A stretch of 64,000 nucleotides of DNA from Paenibacillus apiarius (GCF_017052585.1 NZ_JAFFHZ010000001.1:558001-622000), one strand, 5' to 3'. Shown: positions 43,904 through 52,905, counted from the stretch's first letter. Translations and numbers: made by a program. Notes: generated from the sequence alone by a model not told the origin.

Positions 43904-44584
43904 ATGTTTTTTCACCCAATGGATTTTTTAATCATCATTGCGTTTGGACTCTCTCTTTGGGCACAATTCCGGGTCAAAGGCACGTTTAACCGCTTTACGC
44001 AAGTCCCGATATCAAGCGGGATGACTGGTTACGAAGCAGCTCGGGCCATGCTGGACAGGAACGGCCTGTACGACGTCCCCGTTGAACCCGTGCAAGGCGC
44101 ACTGACAGACCACTACGATCCGATTCACCGTGTCGTCCGCCTGTCCGAGCCCGTGTACTATGAGAACTCCATCTCGGCGGTCTCGGTTGCCTGTCACGAG
44201 GTCGGTCACGCGATTCAGCATCAACAGTCTTATCCGATGCTGGTCCTCCGTCACCGCATCTTCCCGGTGGTCAACTTCGCGTCTGGATTTGCGCCGTTTC
44301 TCATTATTGCCGGGTTCCTGTTCCAATGGTCGGGGATGCTCCTTGCCGGTATTATCTTCTTCTCCGCAGCCGTCTTCTTCCAGCTGGTGACGCTGCCGGT
44401 AGAGTTTAACGCGAGCAATCGGGCAAGAGACCTTATGATTGCGGAAGGCTTCATTACGAATGACGAGGAACGCGGTGTGGCGAAGGTGCTGAATGCAGCC
44501 GCTTTGACTTATGTCGCGGCCGCGCTTATTTCTGTCCTGGAGCTGCTGAAGTACATTATGATTTTTACAAGCCGCGACGACTAA
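43904..44584 (+). CDS. YugP-type zinc metallopeptidase
   Basis: A 226-residue membrane protein. An N-terminal hydrophobic segment (about 5-22) is followed by a soluble part with zincin motif CHEVGHAIQHQ (HExxH plus downstream ligands), two or three membrane segments (about 125-165) and a C-terminal one (about 200-220). It matches the YugP/DUF2268-like neutral zinc peptidase group with the active site probably at the membrane face. Ribosome site GGAGGT is nine bases before the ATG. Role unknown; membrane protein quality control is plausible. Ends at a terminator. Confidence 0.88.
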   Translation: MFFHPMDFLIIIAFGLSLWAQFRVKGTFNRFTQVPISSGMTGYEAARAMLDRNGLYDVPVEPVQGALTDHYDPIHRVVRLSEPVYYENSISAVSVACHEVGHAIQHQQSYPMLVLRHRIFPVVNFASGFAPFLIIAGFLFQWSGMLLAGIIFFSAAVFFQLVTLPVEFNASNRARDLMIAEGFITNDEERGVAKVLNAAALTYVAAALISVLELLKYIMIFTSRDD

Positions 44585-44621
44585 GGCCGGCTTATCTTAC
44601 TTAAACGGATGGTGTTACGGT

Positions 44622-44663
44622 TAAATGGCGGAGCAGGAACGATTACTGCTTCGTCATTTTTCT
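44622..44663 (+). terminator. Terminator after the YugP-type gene
   Basis: AAATGGCG.AGCAG / CTGCT.CGTCATTT stem followed by TTTCTATTTT. Confidence 0.7.
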
Positions 44664-44721
44664 ATTTTCCAAGGGTGCATTTTTTGGGAATTTAAAAACG
44701 GTTATTGACAGGGGGTCAATC

Positions 44722-45267
44722 ATGGTCTACATCGCACTGCTTCGAGGGATTAATGTTGGTGGAAAAAATAAAATTGACATGAAGATGCTTAAAGGATCTT
44801 TTGAACGAGTAGGTATGAACTCTGTAGTGACCTATATCAATTCAGGTAACATCATTTTTACAGACAATGGCCAATCAAAAACAAAATTATCACATATTCT
44901 GGAAGAGGCCATACATGAAACCTTCGGATTACAAATCAAAGTTCTGGTCCTTAGTATTGATGATTTTAAAAAAGTGATGCACTCTCTTCCGGAGTCATGG
45001 ACAAACGACCAACAGATGAAAAGTGATGTGCTGTTTTTATGGGATGACGTCAATGATGAGACAGTGCTTGATAAGCTGGTCATCAAACCAGGAATTGATA
45101 CGGTAAACTACGTTACCGGAGCGCTTTTATGGTCAGTTGACAGAAAAAATGTGACCAGAAGCGGTATGATGAAACTTGCCGGATCAAAGATATATCAACA
45201 AATGACAGTCAGGAATGTAAATACAACCCGCAAAATATACGAACTTATGCAAGCTGCAGAGAATTAA
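44722..45267 (+). CDS. DUF1697 protein
   Basis: A 181-residue soluble protein that matches DUF1697 throughout: YIALLRGINVGGKNKIDM, TYINSGNIIF, and LLWSVDRKNVTRSGMMKLAGSKIYQQMTVRNVNT, which is the strongest signature. No enzyme activity is established. The gene is much more AT-rich than those around it and uses AAA/AAT/TTA-type codons freely, suggesting recent acquisition. A GGGGG ribosome site precedes the ATG by six bases. It converges with the LysR gene over a shared terminator. Confidence 0.88.
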   Translation: MVYIALLRGINVGGKNKIDMKMLKGSFERVGMNSVVTYINSGNIIFTDNGQSKTKLSHILEEAIHETFGLQIKVLVLSIDDFKKVMHSLPESWTNDQQMKSDVLFLWDDVNDETVLDKLVIKPGIDTVNYVTGALLWSVDRKNVTRSGMMKLAGSKIYQQMTVRNVNTTRKIYELMQAAEN

Positions 45268-45294
45268 GTCATTTCCGATGTACCTCAGCAAAGT

Positions 45295-45345
45295 AAAAAG
45301 GGGCTGTCCTTCAGGTCCTTCAGACCTTTGAGACACCCCTATTCT
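45295..45345. terminator. Bidirectional terminator
   Basis: AAAAAGGGG.GTC..CAGGTC / GACCT..GA.CACCCCTATT stem lies between convergent DUF1697 and LysR genes. Confidence 0.65.
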
Positions 45346-45381
45346 TAATTAGCAGCAATGCTTTCCGTGTGCCCACAGTCT

Positions 45382-46332
45382 TTATTTATGATTGGATGAA
45401 GCGACAGAAGAAGTCTTATTAGCCCGCGCCAGCTCATACAGATCGTGCTGTTCGAAATACCTCAGCAGAAACGCATGGAACGTCTGCGCGACGAGCGGCA
45501 GCTTCTCATCCACGCGGCGGATCAATCCGATCGTCCTCGTGACGACCGGATGAACGACACGGACACAAGCCGGCTCTAGCTCAGACGTATGCTTGAGGGC
45601 CATATCCGGCAGCAAGCTGACTCCCATGCCCGCAGCGACGAGCCCGCGTATCGTCTCCGTCTCCTCCCCTTCAAAGCTGATGCGGGGTGTGAATCCAGCC
45701 TCTATGCAAGCATCCCACACGATAGGGCGCAACGAATACCCCGGACTGAACATGACGAAGGTCTCATCCTTCAACTGCTTCAACGAAATGGACTCCTCCC
45801 CTGCAAGCGGGTGATTCGGCGGCATAATGGCGAGCAGTTCCTCTGTCAACACGATCTCGCCGGTAACTTGATCACACTCTTTGGGGTATGGGGAGATAAA
45901 AGCCAAATCCACTTCGCCCGATACTACATCCCGAATTAAAGAAGGGTACATCCCCTGCTTAAAACGAAATTTGACGTTAGGATGCTTCTTCCGAAATTCA
46001 GCCACCATCTTCGGAATCAAGTGGACCCCTAAGCTGTGCGGAAATCCGATGCGAACTTCGCCTAGCTCCGGATCCATAAATTCCTGCACCTCTTGGACCG
46101 ACCGTTCCAGCTCCTTCAATATGGCTTCCGCCCGTTTGCAGAACAACTGCCCAACAGGCGTCAATTGCAGGTTGCGGCCTTTTTGCAAAAACAACTTCAC
46201 GCCAAGCTCTTCTTCCAATTGATGAATTTGCCGGCTTACCGCTGACTGCGCGACGTGCAGTTCCTCCGCCGCCTGCGTTACATGCTCCTTTTGCGCCACC
46301 TTTACAAAATAGTGCAATTGCCTAAGTTCCAC
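45382..46332 (-). CDS. LysR-family transcriptional regulator
   Basis: 316 residues. The N-terminal helix-turn-helix is standard (MELRQLHYFVKVAQKEHVTQAAEELHVAQSAVSRQIHQ-type, about 1-60), with a linker helix and a periplasmic-binding-protein-like effector domain (about 90-300). It is close to the GltC/CysL style by eye. The start is GTG just after AAGGAG. The adjacent rhomboid gene is on the same strand downstream in position but transcribed upstream, 39 bases away, so co-regulation is possible. Effector unknown. Confidence 0.88.
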   Translation of the reverse strand: MELRQLHYFVKVAQKEHVTQAAEELHVAQSAVSRQIHQLEEELGVKLFLQKGRNLQLTPVGQLFCKRAEAILKELERSVQEVQEFMDPELGEVRIGFPHSLGVHLIPKMVAEFRKKHPNVKFRFKQGMYPSLIRDVVSGEVDLAFISPYPKECDQVTGEIVLTEELLAIMPPNHPLAGEESISLKQLKDETFVMFSPGYSLRPIVWDACIEAGFTPRISFEGEETETIRGLVAAGMGVSLLPDMALKHTSELEPACVRVVHPVVTRTIGLIRRVDEKLPLVAQTFHAFLLRYFEQHDLYELARANKTSSVASSNHK

Positions 46333-46371
46333 GACTCCTTCGCTCCGATCTCCGATTTATGCTAGTAAAAA

Positions 46372-46968
46372 TTATCGAATTAACCGCAGAATGCTATAGA
46401 CTGCAAACCCTGCCACTAACCCGCCGATATGGGCGCTCCAGCTAATTCCGCTGATGATGAAAGACTGTGCAATACCGATCCCGAGAATGATTAAGAGCGT
46501 CTTGCGCGAAGCCTCATCCAGCGTCCAGCGTTGAAATATGGCAATGAATAAATATGCGCCGTAGAGCCCATATATTGCTCCAGAGGCGCCAACAGCAAGC
46601 GTGCCCCATTCCGACAGCATAAGCGCGGCTGCATTGCCTAGCAGTCCGCTTGCCACATACAGGATGGCATATTTGAAAGAACCGAGTATTTTCTCCAGCG
46701 GCGGCGCAAACACGAACAACGCGAACATGTTGAACAGAAGATGCTCGAAGCCGGAGTGAAGAAACATCGCCGTCGCCATGCGCCACGTTTCATGGATGTA
46801 CGGTTCCTCTTTCCAGATTGCGCCGAAACGAAACAGATTCTCACCGTTCTGCGAACCGCCGCTTAAGGCTAACACGGCGAACATCACCAAGTTAGCAATA
46901 ATAAGGAGGGTCGTTACTGGATAGTTTTTCACATAGCTGCGCCAATTCTCGTAACGAATAAAAATCAT
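46372..46968 (-). CDS. Rhomboid-family intramembrane serine protease
   Basis: A 198-residue protein with six membrane segments, the minimal rhomboid core. The catalytic Ser129 is in GASGAIYG and His180 in WSAHIGG; the oxyanion Asn80 is in HLLFNMF, and the WR motif is TWRMATAMFLHSGF. It cuts transmembrane helices of other membrane proteins inside the bilayer. GAGGG lies seven bases before the ATG. It stops 39 bases before the LysR gene start on the same strand. Substrate unknown. Confidence 0.92.
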   Translation of the reverse strand: MIFIRYENWRSYVKNYPVTTLLIIANLVMFAVLALSGGSQNGENLFRFGAIWKEEPYIHETWRMATAMFLHSGFEHLLFNMFALFVFAPPLEKILGSFKYAILYVASGLLGNAAALMLSEWGTLAVGASGAIYGLYGAYLFIAIFQRWTLDEASRKTLLIILGIGIAQSFIISGISWSAHIGGLVAGFAVYSILRLIR

Positions 46969-47138
46969 TCGGAATCCCTCGCTTTCTCAACTTATATCTC
47001 ACTGTCCGCCCAATCATTCTCAATTGTGCACGCAACCTATCACGAACCGACATTGGACAACTGCGCGAGTTAACCATTATAATGAAAATTAGGTTTACCA
47101 AATATTAGACCGTTATGTAAGAAGGAGGTTTCCAACCC

Positions 47139-47657
47139 ATGTCCGTAGAACGCACAGGTGTGGCAACACTTAAAGGCAATCCAATCACATTGCTAGGTCC
47201 AGAACTCAAGGTAGGCGATAAAGCGCCTGATTTTAAATTAAACAAATCGCTTGTCGAAGCTGTCAGCTTGCAAGACTTCGCAGGGAAGGCAAAGCTCATA
47301 AGCGTCGTTCCATCCATCGACACCGGTGTGTGCGATATGCAGACACGCCGCTTCAACGAAGAAGCCGCTAAGCTTGGCGATAACGTAGCCGTACTGACCG
47401 TAAGCGCAGACCTTCCGATGGCGCAAGCCCGTTGGTGCGGAGCTGCTGGCGTGGACAATGTCGTCATGCTGTCCGACTATAAAGACAATAACTTCGGTGA
47501 AGCTTATGGCGTGCTTATTAAAGAGCTCCGCCTCGACATGCGCTCCATCTTCGTGCTGGATGCCAACAATACGGTTCAGTATGTCGAATATCTAAGCGAA
47601 ATGACGGAGCATCCGAACTACGAGCAAGCGATTGAAGCAGTCAAAGCCCTGCTCTAA
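47139..47657 (+). CDS. tpx: Thiol peroxidase (atypical 2-Cys peroxiredoxin)
   Basis: 172 residues, thioredoxin fold. The peroxidatic Cys is in VPSIDTGVCDMQTR and the resolving Cys in SADLPMAQARWCGA, the spacing of Tpx. It reduces hydrogen peroxide and alkyl peroxides with electrons from thioredoxin, in the cytoplasm. The substitution Asp-Met-Gln (usually Asp-Ala/Met-Gln) is ordinary. GGAGG is about nine bases before the ATG. Monocistronic with a strong terminator. Confidence 0.95.
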   Translation: MSVERTGVATLKGNPITLLGPELKVGDKAPDFKLNKSLVEAVSLQDFAGKAKLISVVPSIDTGVCDMQTRRFNEEAAKLGDNVAVLTVSADLPMAQARWCGAAGVDNVVMLSDYKDNNFGEAYGVLIKELRLDMRSIFVLDANNTVQYVEYLSEMTEHPNYEQAIEAVKALL

Positions 47658-47673
47658 TCTCTGCGCAAAGAGT

Positions 47674-47714
47674 AAAAGCGAGAGAAGAGTTTCGGCTCCT
47701 CTCTCGCTTTTTAT
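47674..47714 (+). terminator. Terminator of tpx
   Basis: AAAGCGAGAG.AGAG / CTCTCTCGCTTT stem followed by TTTTATAT. Confidence 0.85.
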
Positions 47715-47754
47715 ATGTAACGAGGTTATTTCCGCGCCTCATTGGCAGCCGCTT

Positions 47755-47920
47755 AAGAGGTTATTCAAAAAGCCCCCTTTTTAGCACGAAGCAGTCCAAG
47801 AAATCGTTCGGCATTGAACCTAGTATGCATGCCCCAAGGCAGGCATATGCTTCCGAAGTGTTTTCTTGCGAAAACTCGTCCTTCTCGGTGGTGAAAAGCG
47901 GTCTTTTTGAATACGCACTT
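47755..47920. repeat. Repeat element with imperfect inverted ends
   Basis: A 166 bp stretch with ends AAGAGGTTATTCAAAAAG (47755-47772) and CTTTTTGAATACGCACTT (47903-47920), 14 of 18 bases inverted-complementary. The inside has CATGCCCCAAGGCAGGCATATG, which can itself fold. It looks like a non-coding dispersed repeat of Paenibacillus. Its right end touches the stop codon of the DUF1499-like gene. Confidence 0.5.
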
Positions 47921-48315
47921 TAATTGTTATTTACTTTAAATGATGCCATCTTCTTATCCAAGACGGCATATAGATCCAATATAACCCGGTAATTTGCTCC
48001 CAAATCGCCCATTCCGCCGCGAGAAGCCGAGTAAATATCGACAGCGGTTCTCATCGGCCCAACGTTGATGACGGACACGGTAATATCCATTGTACGCCCG
48101 GTCATTGTGCGTTTTTCCAGTGTAATCTCGCCTACCGAAGGCACCTCATGCAGCACTTTGTATCCTTGTATTTTCTTTAAAGTCGATGCAACTTCTTCCC
48201 AGGCTTTATCCCGGGACAACTGGTAGTAATGCGTTTTCAATTTTGGGTCCTTAGCCCGATCGCCGCTCGATTCAAAGCTGCGAACGATGCCAACCAACAC
48301 ACGTTTGAATGACAA
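47920..48315 (-). CDS. DUF1499-like protein
   Basis: 131 residues from a TTG start. The C-terminal half fits DUF1499: VDIYSASRGGMGDLGANYRVILDLY mirrors the conserved R/Y-SASR-x-G-x-x-DLG-x-N motif. The function of the family is unknown; some members are lipid- or membrane-linked. The longest frame starts at an ATG inside its own AGGAGG site, so the TTG eight bases after the site (48315) is preferred. It lies about 95 bases downstream of the candidate RNA's terminator and its stop is abutted by a repeat. Confidence 0.72.
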   Translation of the reverse strand: MSFKRVLVGIVRSFESSGDRAKDPKLKTHYYQLSRDKAWEEVASTLKKIQGYKVLHEVPSVGEITLEKRTMTGRTMDITVSVINVGPMRTAVDIYSASRGGMGDLGANYRVILDLYAVLDKKMASFKVNNN

Positions 48316-48407
48316 AAGCGTGTTCCTCCTTTTCATGGCAGCCGATGCTCACTAATCTATAGTCTAACACTGTTCGATGGTTAACGAAAGAGGATTTCCA
48401 CAGAAAA

Positions 48408-48643
48408 AGAAAAACACCTTCAGTGCGGACCAAGGTACGCTATGAAGGTGATTCGGTTGTTGTAATACCCGCCTATGCCGTTTGGCTTCTATGTTTCTGA
48501 ACCTGCTCTCGCAGGTGGGTGTCCGCAAAAGTACTTTTGACTTCCCTTCGGAGAGGGCCTGTCAGCCGTGCTTCGATATTGAACTCCCTAGAAACAACCA
48601 TTGGTTCAAAACAACGAAAGCCTACACGCACATCGCAGGATGT
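48408..48643 (-). ncRNA. Candidate free-standing structured RNA (~235 nt)
   Basis: No coding frame, but a complete transcription unit: a good promoter (48650-48678), a predicted start near 48643, and a rho-independent terminator CACCTTCA / TGAAGGTG followed by TTTTTC (about 48450-48409). Inside are several hairpins: ACCTGC-GAGA-GCAGGT with a GNRA tetraloop, CCCT..AGGG, AAAAGTACTTTT, and TTGAAC..GTTCAA, with UUCGUUGUU near the 5' end able to pair with AACAACCGAA near the 3' end as a closing stem. A 6S-like RNA is one option; a leader attenuator for the DUF1499 gene is another. Confidence 0.6.
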
Positions 48644-48649
48644 ATACTT

Positions 48650-48678
48650 ATTATAATGTTTTCATATCTAAAAGTAAA
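48650..48678 (-). promoter_or_regulatory. Promoter of the candidate RNA
   Basis: Minus strand: -35 TTTACT, 17 bp spacer, -10 TATAAT. It lies downstream of the YesL-type gene and has no start codon following it. Confidence 0.6.
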
Positions 48679-48815
48679 CCTGTCTTCACGCCCAATCCAA
48701 CTGTTCCGGCATGATCCGCTTTGCTTTGGGAACTCATCATAACACAGAATCAGATATGAATTCAAGTACCTCCGCACGAATTGTGTTACGTCTGAAAAGC
48801 GAACTTTTGGCACAC

Positions 48816-49646
48816 TCACTTAGGCGCGTATCTGTTCTCTTCCACGCTTTCCTTGACTGGAGCATGATCCACTGCTTCGAACGGCACTTCCGCATCCGGA
48901 TCCGGTTCCGCTTTCTCTCCCTCTTCCGCCTGCTCTTGCGCTCGTTCATGCTGCTCCTGCATCTTCTGGAACACGGCATAGAAGTTAAAGAACGCATAGT
49001 AAGCAATAATGGCGCCTGAGAAGAAAATGATGAGGAACGGCCATTTGAACAGGCTGAAATACAAAATCGCTCCGCTTACAACCGTCGTCATAATAATGCG
49101 CAGCGGTCTGAGGAGCGTGAGCAAAATGCTATTCTTCACCAATTGAACCGTCTTCATATGATAATGCGACACCATCGAGAAAAAGTTAAACAGCGACACG
49201 AACAGCACGATCAAAAATCCCAGCATGACGAATCCAATCGCTTGAAAGGACTTCAGCTGAGTCATGTATACGGTGTAATCTACATACATGATGACGAACA
49301 AAAGCGTGTAGAAGATACCACCGACCATAGCTTGCTTGTAGTTCTCTTTATATGATTTGAAGAACGTGCCAAGCAGCTTCACGTCCGTTTCACCCATTAC
49401 CCATTTCCGCGCAACGGAGAACATCGCCGCCGTGGCCGGAAACAGTGTAAACGGTGCCACAATTCCCATCATCCAGTTCATCGTGATGGATTCGTTCAAG
49501 AAGTTTTGCTGCATGACAAGCAATTTCACCAATAAAAAAAAGAAAAACGGTGACGAACAGAGCAGCCACAGCACGTTCGTGACCGAGAATCGCATAATCC
49601 ATTCCGAAATGCGGTAAAAACCGCCCATTATCCCTCGAAATTCCAA
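48816..49646 (-). CDS. YesL-family (DUF624) membrane protein
   Basis: A 276-residue integral membrane protein with five or six hydrophobic segments. It matches the YesL group: MEFRGIMGGFYRISEWIMRF at the N-terminus, later FPATAAMFSVARKWVMGE. The C-terminal ~45 residues are soluble and acidic (EQAEEGEKAEPDPDAE). YesL relatives sit beside carbohydrate ABC systems, but their role is unknown. Start TTG at 49646, eight bases after GGGGG; an ATG 18 bases later is possible. No sugar genes are adjacent here. Confidence 0.85.
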   Translation of the reverse strand: MEFRGIMGGFYRISEWIMRFSVTNVLWLLCSSPFFFFLLVKLLVMQQNFLNESITMNWMMGIVAPFTLFPATAAMFSVARKWVMGETDVKLLGTFFKSYKENYKQAMVGGIFYTLLFVIMYVDYTVYMTQLKSFQAIGFVMLGFLIVLFVSLFNFFSMVSHYHMKTVQLVKNSILLTLLRPLRIIMTTVVSGAILYFSLFKWPFLIIFFSGAIIAYYAFFNFYAVFQKMQEQHERAQEQAEEGEKAEPDPDAEVPFEAVDHAPVKESVEENRYAPK

Positions 49647-49813
49647 AGGTCATTCCCCCTCATACATCCTGTCTTATAACTATAATACAAATGGGTCATG
49701 TAATGCCAGTGCCTATTTTCTCAGCGCTGGGTGGCCGTCTAAGCGGCTCTCACCTTATCGCATATGATGTTACCGTAATCTAAATTCCACGATTGTTCTA
49801 AGGAGGTTGCTTC

Positions 49814-49918
49814 ATGGGCCAAGTCGGATATGGTGGCGGTGCTTTCTGGACGTCCACAGGCACAATTTTGGTATTGTTCATTTTGCTCGTTATCGTTAGC
49901 CGTTCTATCCTTTTTTAG
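49814..49918 (+). CDS. YjcZ-like small hydrophobic (sporulation) protein, 34 aa
   Basis: A very short gene with a strong GGAGG seven bases before ATG. The product is MGQVGYGGGAF followed by a hydrophobic stretch of about 18 residues (TILVLFILLVIVS) and a short basic end. Gly/Tyr-rich start plus one membrane span is the YjcZ/SscA pattern of small Bacillales proteins tied to sporulation. The role here is inferred. A strong terminator follows. Confidence 0.75.
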   Translation: MGQVGYGGGAFWTSTGTILVLFILLVIVSRSILF

Positions 49919-49991
49919 ACCCGCCATAACGTGCGAGTGGATGAATCGGCTTGCGCATCTGCAAAGTACACGCCTTTTCATGGAGATGAAG

Positions 49992-50024
49992 CAAAGAGAC
50001 CGCCAAGGGCGGTCTCTTTGTCTC
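49992..50024 (+). terminator. Terminator after the YjcZ-like gene
   Basis: AAAGAGACCGCC / GGCGGTCTCTTT stem between convergent genes; likely works in both directions. Confidence 0.85.
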
Positions 50025-50086
50025 TGTAAATTAGTGTATATCAAGCTGCGCATTGTATCTGCGTATACCTGTTACCTGTGCTATTC

Positions 50087-51658
50087 CTATTCGTTATCGC
50101 GGCTGCGGCGTCCTTCGTCATTGGTGCGGCGCGGACGGCGATCTCCGCTTCCGCTGCGATCACGCCATTCTCCGCTGCGGTTGCGGTCTCCGCTGCGATT
50201 GTCGCGGTCACGGCCGCCGTATCCTCCGCGGTTATCGCGGCCACCGGTGCGCGATCCGCCTCCGGAACGTCCGCCGCGATTGTATGGCGCAGACAGCTTG
50301 CGGCCGCTCGTGCGCACATCCGGCTTGCGGCGCTTCGCACGGATCGGATCCTCAGGCGTCAAGGAAATTTCAACATCTTTCTTCTCGCCTGTCATCAGCT
50401 TAAATGCAGCCGACAACAAATGAACGGAATCGTATTGCTCCAGCATTTGAATCGCAATGCCCTTGTACTCGGTCAAATCACCGTCTTGCAGCACTTCAAG
50501 CATTCGTTCTGCGATAATGCGCTGTTTGCCCTCAATCGCCTCCGCCAGACTTGGCACCGGCTTGCGAGGAATGCGATGGCGCGTAACGCGTTCGATAAAG
50601 TGCAGATGGTCGATTTCACGCGGAGTGACGAAGGACCAAGCGCTTCCTTCTTTCCCTGCACGGCCTGTACGGCCAATGCGGTGAACGTAAGATTCCGGAT
50701 CTTGCGGCAAGTCGAAGTTGATGACATGCGTTACGCCGGACACGTCCAAGCCGCGAGCGGCCACGTCCGTTGCGACCAGCACATCAATGCTGCCGTCACG
50801 GAATTTGCGCATAACCGTATCGCGCTGGTTCTGAGACAAGTCGCCATGCAGCCCGTCTGCCGAATATCCGCGCTTCTGCAGCGCTTCAGACAATTCGTCT
50901 ACCCGGCGCTTCGTGCGTCCAAAGACGATAGCAAGCTCAGGAGATTCCATGTCCAAAAGACGGCTTAATGCATCAAACTTAACGCGTTCAGGCACTTCGA
51001 TGTATGCTTGAGCAATAAGCGGCGCACTAACTTGCTTCGGCATTACCGACACATGCTCAGGCTCGCGCAGGAATTGATTGGCAAGCTTCTGAATGTTCGG
51101 CGGCATTGTAGCGGAGAAGAGCATGGTCTGGCGTTCATCAGGCACCAGGCTCAGAATCGATGTGATATCTTCCATGAAGCCCATATCAAGCATTTCATCG
51201 GCTTCATCAAGAACGACCGTTGTGACGTCATTCAGCTTAATCGTCTTCCGGTTAATATGATCCAATAGGCGTCCAGGCGTTCCAATAATAATTTGAGGGT
51301 GCTTTTTCAAAGCGCGAATTTGTCTTCCGATATCTTGGCCACCGTAAATTGGCAGCGAGCGAACGCCCTTGAAGCGAGTCAGCTTTCCGATTTCCTCGGC
51401 AACTTGAATCGCCAATTCACGTGTCGGCGTCATAACGAGCGCTAGCACGCGCTCATCTGCTGGGTTGATCTTCTGAATCAACGGAATACCGAAGGCGGCC
51501 GTCTTCCCTGTACCCGTCTGCGCTTGTCCGATAAGGTCACGTCCTGTCAACGCTACAGGTATCGCTTTTTCTTGGATCGGAGTCGCTTCTTCAAACCCTA
51601 ATTCCGTAATTGCTTGCAGTACTTTCGTCTCCAAGCCAAATTCTGCAAATGTCTTCAA
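50087..51658 (-). CDS. cshA: DEAD-box ATP-dependent RNA helicase (CshA type)
   Basis: 523 residues. All DEAD motifs are present: Q motif FEEATPIQ, motif [26 protein letters not shown] and [10 protein letters not shown]. The RecA-like core is followed by a long Arg/Gly-rich tail ([16 protein letters not shown]; last ~90 residues) that binds RNA. It unwinds RNA in cold adaptation, ribosome assembly and decay. The start taken is TTG (51658), ten bases after GGAG; an ATG nine bases earlier is only one base from the site and less likely. A long leader with its own -10 (TATAAT, 51859-51864) precedes it. Confidence 0.88.
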   Translation of the reverse strand: MKTFAEFGLETKVLQAITELGFEEATPIQEKAIPVALTGRDLIGQAQTGTGKTAAFGIPLIQKINPADERVLALVMTPTRELAIQVAEEIGKLTRFKGVRSLPIYGGQDIGRQIRALKKHPQIIIGTPGRLLDHINRKTIKLNDVTTVVLDEADEMLDMGFMEDITSILSLVPDERQTMLFSATMPPNIQKLANQFLREPEHVSVMPKQVSAPLIAQAYIEVPERVKFDALSRLLDMESPELAIVFGRTKRRVDELSEALQKRGYSADGLHGDLSQNQRDTVMRKFRDGSIDVLVATDVAARGLDVSGVTHVINFDLPQDPESYVHRIGRTGRAGKEGSAWSFVTPREIDHLHFIERVTRHRIPRKPVPSLAEAIEGKQRIIAERMLEVLQDGDLTEYKGIAIQMLEQYDSVHLLSAAFKLMTGEKKDVEISLTPEDPIRAKRRKPDVRTSGRKLSAPYNRGGRSGGGSRTGGRDNRGGYGGRDRDNRSGDRNRSGEWRDRSGSGDRRPRRTNDEGRRSRDNE

Positions 51659-51929
51659 TATATTCATACTCCTTCGTTGTGGACAATCCACAGCCTTGTC
51701 TGTATTCTTAAGTAGCGCGACAATGGTGACGAATGGCACATTCAGCCGACCGTCTTCTCATATACAATGCGGAGGTGATCCTCACTTGAAACGCTTGACT
51801 CCGCGGATTTATCATGAACATCGTGGATAACAAAAGCCTACTCAAGAATATCCAGCATATTATAACACAAACGCATTAAAGAATACCAGCTAAGATATGA
51901 CCCAATACTACGTTTTGAGGTGAACTTGC

Positions 51930-52757
51930 TTGAAACGAATTTTACATTCGATCATTTTACTCATCGGCGCAGCGTGCATCGCCCTATCTTTCAAACTGTT
52001 CCTCATGCCGCACCATTTGTTGAGCGGCGGAGTATCAGGCCTGTCGCTAGTGACCAATTACATCACGAATTGGAACCCGTCAGTCTTGTATTTCGCTTAC
52101 AATCTGCCGCTTATCGTCTGGGGATGGTTCATCCTCGGCAAACGATTTATCATATACAGCATCCTCAGCGTTGTGGCAACGACATTCTTCATTTCCATCA
52201 TTCCGGTGAAGATGGTCACGAATGAACCGTTGCTTTCGGCGGTATTCGGCGGAACGCTCGCCGGGATCGGAAGCGGAATATCGCTTCGCATCGGAGGATC
52301 GTCCGGCGGATTTGACATTATCGGCTCCATCGTGACACGATATCGCGATTTTTCCATTTCGAACATTTTGGTCGCTTTAAATGCTGTCGTTATCGCTACG
52401 CATGGATATTTGTCTCAAGAATGGGAACTGGTGCTTTACTCCATGGTGTCCATCTTTACTACGGGAAAAGTGATCGGCACCATATATATTAACCATTACA
52501 AAGTGACCGTATTTATAATTACAAGGGAAAAAGATACCTTGATAAACAAACTGCTCTGTCTCCCGCACGGGGTTACTGTCATTAAGACGCGAGGGGCGTT
52601 CACGGACATCGAAAAGGACATGCTCATGACGGTCACGACGCGATACGAGCTGTCTGAGCTGAAGCGGACGATAATGGAAGTCGATCCGAAAGCCTTCGTC
52701 AATATCGTGGAAACAGTAGGCGTCATCGGGAATTTCCGCCGTCCGAAGAGCATTTGA
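51930..52757 (+). CDS. YitT-family membrane protein (DUF161 + DUF2179)
   Basis: 275 residues. Five hydrophobic segments span about 5-170, with PHHLLSGGVSGLSLV and GIGSGISLRIGGSSGGFDIIG marking the YitT/DUF161 family. A C-terminal cytoplasmic DUF2179 ferredoxin-like domain follows (about 195-265, VTVIKTRGAFTDIEKDML). Function is unknown; a channel or transporter with a regulatory domain has been suggested for the family. The start is TTG six bases after GAGGTGA. Confidence 0.9.
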   Translation: MKRILHSIILLIGAACIALSFKLFLMPHHLLSGGVSGLSLVTNYITNWNPSVLYFAYNLPLIVWGWFILGKRFIIYSILSVVATTFFISIIPVKMVTNEPLLSAVFGGTLAGIGSGISLRIGGSSGGFDIIGSIVTRYRDFSISNILVALNAVVIATHGYLSQEWELVLYSMVSIFTTGKVIGTIYINHYKVTVFIITREKDTLINKLLCLPHGVTVIKTRGAFTDIEKDMLMTVTTRYELSELKRTIMEVDPKAFVNIVETVGVIGNFRRPKSI

Positions 52758-52825
52758 GCTTAGACGCTTGCATTCCTATTCATGCAGGAACTGGCGTTGC
52801 GGCATATTTGCTGCGGCATGCGAAG

Positions 52826-52856
52826 GAGCCCGTCCATGCAGGGACGGGCTCTTCTC
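52826..52856 (+). terminator. Terminator-like hairpin after the YitT gene
   Basis: GAGCCCGTCC-ATGCA-GGGACGGGCTC stem of ten pairs, with a short T-rich tail. Confidence 0.6.
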
Positions 52857-52905
52857 TGTCGAGAGGTCGTTTGCCAGCTCATGACATGGCGCTCCGGCTC
52901 CTGTC

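Noticed and set aside
48408..48643. Naming the RNA candidate 6S RNA
   Set aside because: A closing stem and hairpins fit loosely, but I could not match the conserved 6S bubble with confidence, so it is left unnamed.
50078..50968. Long plus-strand frame (296 codons) across the end of the helicase gene
   Set aside because: It is antisense to the Arg/Gly-rich tail of a clear DEAD-box gene, has no ribosome site and its Ala/Val repeats mirror the tail's codons.
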